From contig LUJQ01000014.1 in the NCBI GenBank assembly GCA_001689485.1, positions 1-64,000 of the forward strand: DNA of 64,000 nucleotides, written 5' to 3'. The notes below the pieces were generated by a model. That model was not told where the DNA came from. It ran no database searches and saw nothing but the letters and a program-made list of their open reading frames with translations. The DNA comes from Bacteroidales bacterium M6. Lineage in GTDB: Bacteria > Bacteroidota > Bacteroidia > Bacteroidales > Muribaculaceae. Below, one piece after another: positions 27,376 through 36,337 of this stretch; positions within the stretch are counted from its first letter, which is position 1; every line of letters starts with the position of its first letter. A program made the translations under genes and the position numbers.

Positions 27376-27854
27376 ACGTAGAAACCGCCAACAAAGAGCC
27401 GGAAAGCATTTGCGCCATAGGGGCAGTTAAGGTTATCAACGGCATTATCACGGAGCGGTTCTATGAACTTGTAAAACCGGAACCGGAATATTATTCCAGA
27501 TATTTTACAGAACAGGTTCACGGCATCGACCGGCGAATGACAGAGAATGCCCCCACATTTGATGTGGTTTGGCGACGCCTGCACAAAATAATAGGTCATC
27601 TGCCGCTTGTGGCGCACAACAAGGCTTTCGATGAGAAATGCATCCGGGCGGCATTCCGCACATACGGGATGGATTATCCCGACTACACATTCCTATGCAC
27701 GGTGCAAAAAGCCAGACGTACTATCCCACGGTCCCTTTGCCCATCATTCTCACTGCCATACCTGTGCGACTTCCTAGGAATCCCCTTCTGTAACCATCAC
27801 AATGCCCTGGCTGATGCCGAAGCATGCGCCAAAATAGCCATGGCAATCCTATAA
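27354..27854 (+). CDS. DnaQ-like 3'-5' exonuclease domain protein
   Basis: 166 residues. The start at 27354 is chosen because it has a strong GGAGGAGG site seven bases upstream, rare in this genome, and begins directly with the ExoI motif VAVDVETAN (Asp8, Glu10). ExoII appears as VAHNKAFDEKCIR (with Asn/Asp) and ExoIII as HNALADAEACA (His...Asp), giving a DEDDh nuclease. It is an isolated epsilon-type domain with no BRCT or polymerase part; role in repair or RNA processing cannot be assigned. Its first 22 bases overlap ispH in another frame, suggesting coupled translation. Confidence 0.88.
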   Translation: MENFVAVDVETANKEPESICAIGAVKVINGIITERFYELVKPEPEYYSRYFTEQVHGIDRRMTENAPTFDVVWRRLHKIIGHLPLVAHNKAFDEKCIRAAFRTYGMDYPDYTFLCTVQKARRTIPRSLCPSFSLPYLCDFLGIPFCNHHNALADAEACAKIAMAIL

Positions 27855-27874
27855 CCCCACATCGTAACATAATT

Positions 27875-28189
27875 ATGGCCAATCCCAATTATAAAATAAT
27901 CCTCATCACCGCCTTGACATCAATCCTGACCCTATGTACGGGATGCGGCAACAAGGGGAAAGCATCGCCAGAGGATTTACAGGCAGCCTGCAACAAGGCA
28001 CGCTCGCTGGCAATCGAACTGTCAGCACAAACCGACACGATGCGTATCGAAAACATACTGCTTGAAGTTAGGGAGCGTGAAAACTACATGCGACATCACG
28101 GCTATTCAGATGTGGCCGACATCTACATAGAAACGTTCCTTGCAACGCTCGACTCCGTAAGCCCCGCTATTGCCAAAGAACTGCGATAA
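27875..28189 (+). CDS. Small lipoprotein, unknown function
   Basis: 104 residues from ATG 27875 (MANPNYKIIL). Lipobox LCTGC (Cys near 22) after a hydrophobic segment; the rest is predicted helical with charged residues and no recognised domain. It begins 20 bases after the exonuclease stop and ends just before a hairpin, so it is the last gene of the porQ run. Function unknown. Confidence 0.75.
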   Translation: MANPNYKIILITALTSILTLCTGCGNKGKASPEDLQAACNKARSLAIELSAQTDTMRIENILLEVRERENYMRHHGYSDVADIYIETFLATLDSVSPAIAKELR

Positions 28190-28194
28190 GAAAA

Positions 28195-28231
28195 GCGATG
28201 TGCCGTGACACAGATGCATCCGGCACATCGC
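28195..28231. terminator. Bidirectional terminator between the porQ run and ridA
   Basis: Perfect 11-bp stem GCGATGTGCCG / CGGCACATCGC. On the plus strand CTGTTTTCT follows, on the minus strand TTTTCTT follows, so it can serve both convergent units. Confidence 0.85.
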
Positions 28232-28293
28232 CTGTTTTCTGCTTTGGATACGCGGACTCGGGAATAATCCCGAAAGGCCGTTATCCGCACCTT

Positions 28294-28668
28294 TTAACGC
28301 ACGGCAATAACTTCGATTTCAACAAGCACCTGCTTGGGAAGCTCGCGCACGGCAACTGCCGAACGTGCGGGGAACGGCGCAGTGAACACCTGGCCGTAAA
28401 CCTCGTTCATAGGCACGAAATTAGCCATATCAGAAAGGAAAACGGTGGTTTTCACAACGTTGTCAACACTAAGGCCGGCTTCGGCAAGAATTGCCTTTAC
28501 ATTGGCAAGCGACTGGGTGGTCTGAGCGGTAATCCCTTCGGGAATTTCGCCGGTTTCGGGATTAACGGGAATCTGTCCTGAAATGAACACGAACGAACCT
28601 GTGTCGATTGCCTGGCTGTAGGGGCCGATTGCGCCCGGAGCCTTCTGTGTGGAAATTTGAGTTTTCAT
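28294..28668 (-). CDS. ridA: RidA-family enamine/imine deaminase
   Basis: 124 residues, standard length. Hydrolyses reactive enamines/imines such as 2-aminoacrylate from PLP enzymes. Signature motifs: N-terminal APGAIGPYSQAI, FISGQIPVNP, and the active-site Arg in PFPARSAVAV, with Glu in VEIEVIAV. It lies 14 bases after the YihY-family gene, so it is probably co-transcribed with it. Confidence 0.94.
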   Translation of the reverse strand: MKTQISTQKAPGAIGPYSQAIDTGSFVFISGQIPVNPETGEIPEGITAQTTQSLANVKAILAEAGLSVDNVVKTTVFLSDMANFVPMNEVYGQVFTAPFPARSAVAVRELPKQVLVEIEVIAVR

Positions 28669-28682
28669 TTTGTGATAATTAT

Positions 28683-30164
28683 TTATTGGTTGGTAATCCT
28701 TATCTCATCGGAAACCGGAAGCCGGTTGTCATCTGTCTCGGTCAGTTCCTCTATTTTAAGCGAGGAAAGCAGTATGCCGTCAGCATATGCTATGCATTTT
28801 GCCCTCAAATCCAACACCGCTTCGGATAGCGATTTGAAGCGCCGGTTAAATTTAGGAATAAAGTTGGCGGAACCGTTTGCCCCGACCTTTCTCAATACAA
28901 GTCCGACTGTTATTTTCGAAGGTTCCACAGCCGGGGAAACAGCAAATTCATCATCACCGGTCTTCGTCACGACACGTATCAAAAGCCCGGAATCAATCAA
29001 TTTGTGAACGGTTTCGTTGACAAGCGTAATCGGCAACCCGTATTCCACTGCAATCTGATGCGGTGTCAGGGGTTTCTGCTCACGGGTAAAGCGGTCAACA
29101 GCTATAGTCATTACCGCCAAAGTCAAACGCCACTTATAGTTATTCGATATGCGGGCAATCTCGTTGGTGAAGCTGAATTCGAATATATTCTGGGATGAAA
29201 AGCATAAAACGGCACCTGCCAACGTGATAGTCCACACAAGCTGTAACCATATCAACAGCAAGGGCAGGAACGAAAACGAACCATAGATAGCATTATAGCG
29301 CGTAACATACACCTGCCCCGTGACGAACAGCCACTGGAGCACCGCATATGATGTCCCGGCCATGACACCGGCTATAAATGCGTTCTTGAATTTGACCTTG
29401 GTGTTGGGAATCAGCATATAGCTGCCCGTAAAAAACAGCCATACCAACGCCAGCGACACAAAATCAAGCAATATTTTCAACACCGGCGACATAAACCCAT
29501 ACGGCAGAAGATTCTGCAACGTGGTCGACATGAATACCATCATACCTCCCGCACAAATCATCAGTATGGGAAGAATCAGGAATATTGCCGTATAGTCGGT
29601 AATCTTACGCCATAATGTGCGACCCTGCTTTATCCCCCACACCAGGTTGAATGCATTTTCAACATTCCCCACAAGTGATATGAGAGTCCATAGCAGGAAC
29701 AGGATACCGACACCGACAAACAATCCCTCCGACGACTGGGCAAGATAAGAATCTACAAATTGGAATGCCTGCGACAATGCTTGCTGCTGGGCGGGGAAAT
29801 GATGGAACAACTGGGTTTCCAACAGATTTTGGAAACCGAACCCACGGCCTATGGCAAACACCAGGGCTAAGGCCGGGACTATTGCAAGAAGGGTCTGATA
29901 TGTGAGCGAACCTGCACGCATCTGCAAGTCAGCGTTCAGAAATGACCGAACGGAAAGATTCAGCGTCTTAACGAGATTCACTTTGAACGTCCGCCTTGTA
30001 TCACTCCAAACGCCCTCCGTAACATAGGTATAAAATGACACAAAGATGCCTTTCATCTTGTCGATGAACGGCACCTTGCGATTCGTTTTAACGCATTTAC
30101 GCCCTGATTTCCCGGCAGAAACGAAGGGACTATCAGGTGTGGTTTTGCTATTTGTTTCTTCCAT
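28683..30164 (-). CDS. YihY/BrkB-family inner-membrane protein
   Basis: 493 residues. Six predicted membrane segments between about residues 85 and 335 and the family signature 'RAGSLTYQTLLAIVPALALV' (A-x-x-L-x-Y-x-x-L-x-x-x-P). The N-terminal 60 residues are basic and soluble, and the C-terminal ~150 residues form a soluble domain with winged-helix-like character (TPHQIAVEYGLPITLVNETVHKLIDSG seen in parts). This longer form is usual in Bacteroidetes. Older claims of RNase BN activity belong to another protein; true function is unknown. A good promoter match is at 30201-30231 with a hairpin at the predicted start. Confidence 0.85.
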   Translation of the reverse strand: MEETNSKTTPDSPFVSAGKSGRKCVKTNRKVPFIDKMKGIFVSFYTYVTEGVWSDTRRTFKVNLVKTLNLSVRSFLNADLQMRAGSLTYQTLLAIVPALALVFAIGRGFGFQNLLETQLFHHFPAQQQALSQAFQFVDSYLAQSSEGLFVGVGILFLLWTLISLVGNVENAFNLVWGIKQGRTLWRKITDYTAIFLILPILMICAGGMMVFMSTTLQNLLPYGFMSPVLKILLDFVSLALVWLFFTGSYMLIPNTKVKFKNAFIAGVMAGTSYAVLQWLFVTGQVYVTRYNAIYGSFSFLPLLLIWLQLVWTITLAGAVLCFSSQNIFEFSFTNEIARISNNYKWRLTLAVMTIAVDRFTREQKPLTPHQIAVEYGLPITLVNETVHKLIDSGLLIRVVTKTGDDEFAVSPAVEPSKITVGLVLRKVGANGSANFIPKFNRRFKSLSEAVLDLRAKCIAYADGILLSSLKIEELTETDDNRLPVSDEIRITNQ

Positions 30165-30178
30165 AGGTCAAACCAAGC

Positions 30179-30195
30179 GAAGTCGCACCGACTTC
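30179..30195 (-). promoter_or_regulatory. 5' leader hairpin of the YihY-family gene
   Basis: Perfect 7-bp stem GAAGTCG / CGACTTC with a 3-base loop. The predicted transcript would begin at about its first base and the start codon follows 14 bases after the stem. Confidence 0.55.
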
Positions 30196-30200
30196 TGTGT

Positions 30201-30231
30201 CAAAATTAACAAAAACAAAACAAACAACCAA
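30201..30231 (-). promoter_or_regulatory. Bacteroides-type promoter for the YihY-ridA unit
   Basis: Minus strand TTG (30231-30229), 20-bp spacer, TAATTTTG (30208-30201). Confidence 0.6.
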
Positions 30232-30351
30232 AATGAAGGGTTCCCCTCTTTCAATATTTTTCACTTCCTGCAAGAGATGAATGCCACGCTATGAATCACA
30301 ACGATTAAGTACCAAATCGGGGTTGCGACTTTATATGATAGCGAAAACAAA

Positions 30352-30386
30352 GCGCTGCGCCAAGCTTTATAAGCCTGACACAGCGC
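30352..30386 (-). terminator. Terminator after the GH13 gene
   Basis: On the minus strand a 16-bp stem forms around an ATA loop, ends GCGCTG/CAGCGC exact and the inner part closed with three G-U pairs, followed by TTTGTTTTC. The wobble pairs exist only on the minus strand, which marks its direction. Confidence 0.75.
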
Positions 30387-30463
30387 CATATAGAAAGATC
30401 TGTGATTTACCTATGCGATTTTACCATCAGAGGAAGGTTGCTCCACCACAATGAAACGGCGCA

Positions 30464-31897
30464 TTACTTTTTAAGCAGATAGCTGCGTAACGGTGCGGCA
30501 ATGCCGTGCAGACGCCCTTTCCTCACTTTGAATTCCTTGCCATAGACCTCGTCACGATAGGTGCCGTCGGGAAGCCCGGTCGGGAGGTCGACGAATGTGG
30601 CAATGCCTGAAATGTTAACCACTGCCGCACCTTTTTCCCCACGGTTCACTAACAGCACACGACCGTTGCCGCTGAATTGCAAATCCTCCTTCTCCCCGGC
30701 CATTGCCTGGCGGAATTTGTTGACGGCAGCAACTTCGGGATGGAAAAATTCATCATTGCCACGCTCGCCAAGCCGGTTCTCGCCCCAATAATTTTCACGC
30801 GTAGAACCCATGGGACGGCTGAAAAACAGGGGGACACCGTTCTGACGTGCCGTAAGGAACACCCAGCCCATGCGTATCTGTTCATCGGTCAGCCCGGCAC
30901 TCTCGTTTGCATTGCAATATGTGTCGTGGCTTTCTACCCACGTGGTCAGAAATTCAGGCGCCGCACCATGATGCCAGCCCACAAGGTCTATGCCGCTTAC
31001 CGTCCCCTTCTCCAATGCCTGACGCAGATGATAACCATAGCCGGAAGCCGTCTGCCCCATATAGTCGGCATATTCAGCCTCAGGCACACCTTCTCCCTGC
31101 AACACCTCGCCATATACAAACAGGCTGTCATAAGGCACTGAGAGTTTCACACCTTTAACGGCTTTACGCCCTGTGGCAACATCCCAGAAATCATTTTCCT
31201 TCACACCTGCCGCCGCATCCACCGGGTCGGAATGTACACCTATATGTTTGGCCGTGTCATAGCGGAAACCCGATACTCCCATAGCCAGCAAATCATTGAC
31301 AAACTGCATGTAATATTTTTGGAAATCAGGATTTTCGGTATTTACATCCGGCAGACCCCCAACCCCCATCAATGTGCATTCCGTGCGGTCGGAATAATCG
31401 GCGATAGGGTCAAGACCGTTGGAATGATAAAGCTTGTCACGGCCTCCGGCAGCTTTCACCATCTCGTCGCTGACCAAGTCCACATCAAAGGCTGTGTGAT
31501 TGGGAAGCACATCGACAAGCACACGCACGTTATATGCCGCCGCAGAATCAAGCATAGCCTGCATCTGCTCCCGGCTGCCTACGATGTTGTTTCCGATAGT
31601 CCATGCCGTAGGCTGATAGTAATGATACCAGTTGCCCTCCCCACCTTTTGGGTCGAAAATTTTTTTGTTTCCCCCTTCAGGGCTGTAACATGCCTGCACC
31701 GGCGAAGTCTGAATCATGGTGAATCCGGCATCGGCAATCTTTTTCATGTTCTCGGCAATGGTTGGAAAATTCCAACTCCACACATGCAGGATGCTCTCTG
31801 TATTGGTGGCATCGGGATTGTGGGTAACGCGGTCACGCGCCATAAGCGCAGGAAATGTCAAAGCAGCCGCACCGGCGCAAAGCAACAGTTTTTTCAT
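30464..31897 (-). CDS. Secreted alpha-amylase family protein (GH13)
   Basis: 477 residues from ATG 31897 (MKKLLLCAGAAAL). Signal peptide to about residue 20 (ALMARD). A (beta/alpha)8 GH13 catalytic domain: region I-like 'VLVDVLPNHTAF', nucleophile Asp214 in GFRYDTAKH, acid/base Glu264 in VYGEVLQG, transition-state Asp325 in VESHDTY. The C-terminus (about 390-477) is a short beta domain (LLVNRGEKGAAVVNISG). It probably cleaves alpha-glucans in the periplasm or outside; no lipobox, no starch-binding domain and no neighbouring SusC/SusD, so it is not in a polysaccharide-utilisation locus. A -7-like TAAATTTG is at 31943-31936. Confidence 0.9.
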   Translation of the reverse strand: MKKLLLCAGAAALTFPALMARDRVTHNPDATNTESILHVWSWNFPTIAENMKKIADAGFTMIQTSPVQACYSPEGGNKKIFDPKGGEGNWYHYYQPTAWTIGNNIVGSREQMQAMLDSAAAYNVRVLVDVLPNHTAFDVDLVSDEMVKAAGGRDKLYHSNGLDPIADYSDRTECTLMGVGGLPDVNTENPDFQKYYMQFVNDLLAMGVSGFRYDTAKHIGVHSDPVDAAAGVKENDFWDVATGRKAVKGVKLSVPYDSLFVYGEVLQGEGVPEAEYADYMGQTASGYGYHLRQALEKGTVSGIDLVGWHHGAAPEFLTTWVESHDTYCNANESAGLTDEQIRMGWVFLTARQNGVPLFFSRPMGSTRENYWGENRLGERGNDEFFHPEVAAVNKFRQAMAGEKEDLQFSGNGRVLLVNRGEKGAAVVNISGIATFVDLPTGLPDGTYRDEVYGKEFKVRKGRLHGIAAPLRSYLLKK

Positions 31898-32063
31898 GAT
31901 TATAGTCAACAATGAATTAAGTAAGATATTTCCTGCAAATTTACAAAATATCCCATAATTTTAATAACCGCCGAGGCTTTTCATCAGATGCATTGTGCCA
32001 ATGCCGGTTCATGACAAACCCTATTGACTTACAACCTTATCATCCCAAATATTCCGGGCATAA

Positions 32064-32111
32064 TAAACCGCACCCCAAAAGCCGTTTGCCGGCATTTTGA
32101 AGTGCGGTTTA
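32064..32111 (-). terminator. Terminator after rprY
   Basis: TAAACCGCAC (32064-32073) and GTGCGGTTTA (32102-32111) form the outer stem, with an inner stem CAAAAGCCG / CGGCATTTTG. Lies 39 bases downstream of the rprY stop. Confidence 0.75.
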
Positions 32112-32149
32112 TATAGTTGCAGTCCCTATACGGGAGAATCCATATATCC

Positions 32150-32854
32150 TTATTTATCGGCTGATTCCGGGGCAATAAGCTTGTAGCCTTTGCCATGGAT
32201 ATTGATAATCTCGATTGATGGATCTTCTTTCAGATGTTTACGCAGCTTGGTGATATATACATCCATCGAACGTGCATTGAAGTAGTTGTCGTCAATCCAG
32301 ATTGTCTTGAGGGCATAGTTACGCTCAAGAATTTCATTTACATGCGCACAGAGCAGGCTTAACAGTTCCGACTCTTTTGTGGTCAGTTTTGTTACCTTGT
32401 CGTCAATCATCAGCACCTGTTTCTGGGTGTCGAAAGTGAAGCGGCCTATTTTATACATTGTCACTTCCTTGCCCTTCTTACCCTTCACACGGCGCAGGAT
32501 AGCCTCGATGCGGAACACGAGTTCCTCCATCGAGAACGGCTTTGTGATGTAATCGTCAGCCCCGATCTTGAAGCCTTCCAAAATATCTTCCTTGATTGTT
32601 TTAGCAGTAAGGAAGATAATGGGTACTTCGCTGTTAACGGCACGGATTTCCTGTGCCAGCGCGAAGCCGTCCTTTTTAGGCATCATCACATCAAGCACAC
32701 AAATATCATATTTCCCCTTAAGGAATGCTTTGTAACCGGCTTCTCCATCAGCATAGAGGTCGGCATTGAACCCCTTTGCCTGAAGGTATTCGCGGAGGAG
32801 CATCCCTAGGTTCTCATCATCCTCACACAGGAGGATTCGCATACGGTCGTCCAT
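32150..32854 (-). CDS. rprY: OmpR-family response regulator RprY
   Basis: 234 residues. Receiver domain with acidic pocket (CEDDE), phospho-acceptor Asp55 in CVLDVMMPKKDG, switch Thr/Lys in FLTAKT, then a winged-helix DNA-binding domain (about 135-228; LTTKESELLSLL, SMDVYITKLRKHL, INIHGKGYKL). I recognise it as very close to Bacteroides fragilis RprY. Partner kinase gene lies directly upstream (105-base gap). Targets not visible here. Confidence 0.93.
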   Translation of the reverse strand: MDDRMRILLCEDDENLGMLLREYLQAKGFNADLYADGEAGYKAFLKGKYDICVLDVMMPKKDGFALAQEIRAVNSEVPIIFLTAKTIKEDILEGFKIGADDYITKPFSMEELVFRIEAILRRVKGKKGKEVTMYKIGRFTFDTQKQVLMIDDKVTKLTTKESELLSLLCAHVNEILERNYALKTIWIDDNYFNARSMDVYITKLRKHLKEDPSIEIINIHGKGYKLIAPESADK

Positions 32855-32959
32855 AGTCTTTGGTATTTTATTATATTACTATAATTATTAATTTTTCTAA
32901 ATTGTTCACCGAAGCGTTAAATTTTTCAATAATTTAGTTGAAAACGCCCTTTATGGTTG

Positions 32960-34501
32960 TCAGTCGGCAGTAGATGTTTCCAGTAGCGGCAACACTATTA
33001 TGAAGCGGGTTCCTTTGCCTGGCTCGCTCTCTACTTTGATTTCCCCTCCCATCAGGGTCACCATTTTGTGCACATACGCCAGTCCGAGACCGAAACCTTT
33101 TACATCATGACGATTACCCGTGGAAACCCTGTAGAATTTTTCGAAAATCTTCTTTAGGTCTTCCTTCCGTATCCCTATCCCGTTATCACCCACTACTATT
33201 TCCAAACGGTCTTGCGCAATGTCGCGCGTGGTTACAGTCAGTTCAAGCGGTGCGTCCTCCTTGCGGTATTTGAATGCGTTGTCGAGCAGATTGAATATGA
33301 CGTTGGTAAAGTGCATCTCGTCAACGTTTACAATCGCATCATCGGCATCAAAAGCGGTGTTGATTTTGCCGCCATATTTTTCCACTTTAAGGCGGAATGT
33401 GTTGACCACATTTGAAATCACCACATTGGCATCGACATCCTGCATGCGGAGCGTACCGGTTTTCTTATCGAACATCGACATCTGCAACACCTTCTCTACC
33501 TGGAAACGCAGCCGCTTCGTCTCGTCATTAATCACCGTGGAAATGTGTTGAAGCATGGTCGGCGACTTCCTCACAGAAGCATCGTTGAGCATCTGCGCGG
33601 CAAGCGATATGGTTGAAATCGGGGTTTTGAACTCATGGGTCATATTGTTGATGAAATCGTTTTTCATCTCGGTAATCTTCTTTTGGCGGAACGCGATGAT
33701 AATAGTGTAAAGGAACACTATCAGCAACACGAACGTGAAGATAAACGAGGGAATCATAAACTTCACCGAACTCAATATGTATTTTGTTTTCGACGGGAAA
33801 TAAACCTTGAGATAGTTCTTTTTAGTCGCTGGGTCATTACGGAAGAGCGATTGCACGAAAATACTGTTTTCCAAAGTAGCGGTATTGACGTTTGAAAATC
33901 CCTTCGATTCATAGAACACTTTACCGTTCCTGTTGACCACGGCAAATTCAAAGGGGAGTTCGAGCCCGTTGTTTTCCAGCTCCCTCTTCAGATAACGGCG
34001 CACTGCAACGGAATCGGCCCGTTCCTCAATCGGGCGGTCACCGGCTTTGTTCATGATGTTGATAATCACATCGTCGATTACACCTTTCTGATAGAGGTAC
34101 TGCCCTTTCAATTCTTCACGCATCGAATTATAGCTCGATGCGACGTTGCTCTCGTTCTGAATCTTATAGATTTTTTCGGCATCCGATTTCAACGTCACTT
34201 CACCTGCCACGCCGCTATGGGTGGTAAACGAGTATTTGATGCCGCCAAGATGAGGCGTACCGCCATATTGGGTATAGACCGACGATGATTCCACCTCGGC
34301 CACATCTTCCTCTAGGAAATATTTTGTCTCATCCTGTTCCAAAAGCGATGACACCGCATACAGCGACCGCCTTACACCTTCGGTAAACTGGTCGTCGCGC
34401 ATACGTATCATGCTCTGCATATAGATTATCTGAATGTAGAGCAATCCGAGGAATGTCAAGGCTATAAGCACGGTAAGCAACCAAATGGTTGATTTCTTCA
34501 T
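32960..34501 (-). CDS. rprX: Sensor histidine kinase RprX
   Basis: 513 residues from ATG 34501 (MKKSTIWLLTVLIALTFLG). Two membrane segments (about 6-26 and 235-258) enclose a periplasmic sensor region of about 200 residues. H-box with phospho-acceptor His289 in MTHEFKTPIST, N-box FNLLDNAFKY, G1 DNGIGIR, F/G2 GFGLGLAYVH. It should phosphorylate RprY. A consensus promoter is at 34651-34681 and the leader is about 145 nt long. Confidence 0.93.
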   Translation of the reverse strand: MKKSTIWLLTVLIALTFLGLLYIQIIYMQSMIRMRDDQFTEGVRRSLYAVSSLLEQDETKYFLEEDVAEVESSSVYTQYGGTPHLGGIKYSFTTHSGVAGEVTLKSDAEKIYKIQNESNVASSYNSMREELKGQYLYQKGVIDDVIINIMNKAGDRPIEERADSVAVRRYLKRELENNGLELPFEFAVVNRNGKVFYESKGFSNVNTATLENSIFVQSLFRNDPATKKNYLKVYFPSKTKYILSSVKFMIPSFIFTFVLLIVFLYTIIIAFRQKKITEMKNDFINNMTHEFKTPISTISLAAQMLNDASVRKSPTMLQHISTVINDETKRLRFQVEKVLQMSMFDKKTGTLRMQDVDANVVISNVVNTFRLKVEKYGGKINTAFDADDAIVNVDEMHFTNVIFNLLDNAFKYRKEDAPLELTVTTRDIAQDRLEIVVGDNGIGIRKEDLKKIFEKFYRVSTGNRHDVKGFGLGLAYVHKMVTLMGGEIKVESEPGKGTRFIIVLPLLETSTAD

Positions 34502-34650
34502 TGTTGGTTTCCTTATATTCAAACTGGCGGTTGGATGCGACAGCATGCACCTCAAGCCGATTTATAAATATTTTACAATGTTAACAACAGGCGGCCGACC
34601 GTTGTTTACGGATATGTTGAACAAACCGCCACAATTTTAACACTATGACG

Positions 34651-34681
34651 CAAAATTAACATAATGCCCGCATATCTGCAA
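34651..34681 (-). promoter_or_regulatory. Promoter of rprXY, embedded in a terminator
   Basis: Minus strand TTG (34681-34679), 20-bp spacer, TAATTTTG (34658-34651). The TTG lies in the loop of the hairpin at 34664-34693. Confidence 0.62.
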
Positions 34682-34693
34682 ATATGCGGGCAT
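34664..34693 (-). terminator. Terminator after the DUF4301 gene
   Basis: Perfect 11-bp inverted repeat ATGCCCGCATA / TATGCGGGCAT with an 8-base loop, 82 bases after the DUF4301 stop. Minus-strand sequence after it is TATGTTAATTTTG. Confidence 0.75.
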
Positions 34694-34774
34694 TTAAAAA
34701 TACATAAAAATCAAGAAGATAAGCAATCAACCCTTTCTGACTGATATGCCGTAACTACTACCGATTTACCTTTA

Positions 34775-36301
34775 TTATCCCTGGTGCTGAGGACGCAAAA
34801 GGTCATTTACGGTTTTAACCGGGTTGAACGTGGCTACAGGCACCTCGACAAAGGCTGTCAGCCAGTCGCTCATCGCACCGTTCCAAAGTCCGGGCAGCTC
34901 CAAAGCTTTAAGGTTACGCCCATGGAGTGATTTCGACGAGATGAAACCGGTGAGGGGGTCGACATGTGCGGTGAGGTCGAACGGCTTGCCATACACATCG
35001 GTCACATAGCATACCAGGTCGACCGGGTTGAAATGTGTGGCTTTAGCCATCATCTGCTTGTTTTCATCCTTCGAAAGATCGATCTGGGTACTTTCAAGAA
35101 TCTGCAGCGAACGTGAGCCATCGGCATTATATGCTATATAAGGGCCTCCGCCAGGTTCCCCTTCGTTTTTAACCATGCCGCACACACGCAAGGGGCGGTT
35201 AAGCTTGGTGCGCAGATAAGTCGAGAGGTCTTCCCCTTGTAAGGAGGAAAGTTCAGGCGCGTCGAAACTGAACTTATCACGCAGGAAAGCGCATATCTCC
35301 TGAAGCTGCGCATCGGTGTATTCCCGACTGTCAATCAGCTTGATGTAACGGGCCACGGCATCATGCAGCTCCATCATGTAGCCGGCAATCACCATCTTGT
35401 ATTTCAACGTGGCGCCACGCAGGCTGTCAGGCACAACGTTGTCGATGTTTTTGATAAACACTACCTCGGCATCTATATCATTGAGATTCTGAATCAACGC
35501 GCCGTGGCCGCCGGGACGGAAAACCAGTTTACCGTTGTCGCGGAAAAGCGTGTTATCCTCATTGACTGCAACCGTGTCGGTCGATGCTTTCTGTTCCGAC
35601 ATCCCGACATTGATTTTAACACCCATCTCCTTTTCGATGCGAGGTTTCACCTCTGCAAGTTTTCCGGCAAATGCCTCCCGGTGAGAGCCCGACACGGTGA
35701 GGTGCATGTTGACAGTGCCGTCGGCCTGGCGAGCCGATTGCGCACCTTCCATAAGCTGCTCTTCAACCGGGGTACGTGTCCCATCAACTGCATGGTGGAA
35801 GGTCAGCAGCCCTTTAGGAAGGTTGCCATAGTTCAACCCGTCGGATGAGATAATTGCAGCAACCACATCCTTGTCACGTCCTTCCGACAAAAGAGTATCG
35901 ACATCCTTGTTGTGCAGACGCAGAACGGCAGCATCAAGCTCGTTAAAGAAAGCAACTTTATGGATATCCTTCAACAGTCGGGCTACATCGGAACCTTCGG
36001 CAGGATGAGCGCTGTCACCATCGACAAAGGCAAATAACGATTTAAACATACGTGAGGCGGCCCCGGATGCAGGAACGAATTTGCAAACACGTCCTCCGTC
36101 GGCCAAAAAGCCGTTCCATCGTTCCACGGCACGGGTTTCGTCATCATCCGTAAGCACCGTAATCCCTTCACCGGGACGTGCGGAATCATGTATTTTCAGG
36201 TATGGGAAGCCGGTGACAAATCTGTCAACCTGGGTCTGAAGCTCTTCCGGGGTGATGCCCCTGGCTTCCAATGTCTTTAGGTCAGAATCTGAAAGGTTCA
36301 T
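34775..36301 (-). CDS. DUF4301-family protein, pyrophosphorylase-like motifs
   Basis: 508 residues, cytosolic (no signal). I assign it to DUF4301 from memory. Two segments recall UDP-sugar pyrophosphorylases: a glycine/Arg loop KFVPASGAASRMF (about 75-87), comparable to the LxGGxGTRMG loop, and RPGGHGALIQNLND (from 262) followed by VVFIKNIDNV, comparable to 'PGHG..L.....D.FxNxDN'. The basic NEGEPGGGPYIA segment lies near 380. This suggests a nucleotidyltransferase fold, but the activity is inference. Follows the TPR gene by 36 bases, so they are probably one transcript; terminator at 34664-34693. Confidence 0.7.
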   Translation of the reverse strand: MNLSDSDLKTLEARGITPEELQTQVDRFVTGFPYLKIHDSARPGEGITVLTDDDETRAVERWNGFLADGGRVCKFVPASGAASRMFKSLFAFVDGDSAHPAEGSDVARLLKDIHKVAFFNELDAAVLRLHNKDVDTLLSEGRDKDVVAAIISSDGLNYGNLPKGLLTFHHAVDGTRTPVEEQLMEGAQSARQADGTVNMHLTVSGSHREAFAGKLAEVKPRIEKEMGVKINVGMSEQKASTDTVAVNEDNTLFRDNGKLVFRPGGHGALIQNLNDIDAEVVFIKNIDNVVPDSLRGATLKYKMVIAGYMMELHDAVARYIKLIDSREYTDAQLQEICAFLRDKFSFDAPELSSLQGEDLSTYLRTKLNRPLRVCGMVKNEGEPGGGPYIAYNADGSRSLQILESTQIDLSKDENKQMMAKATHFNPVDLVCYVTDVYGKPFDLTAHVDPLTGFISSKSLHGRNLKALELPGLWNGAMSDWLTAFVEVPVATFNPVKTVNDLLRPQHQG

Positions 36302-36337
36302 TAGGTCTGATAGGTTTAGGGTTTTATATAGGTTTTG

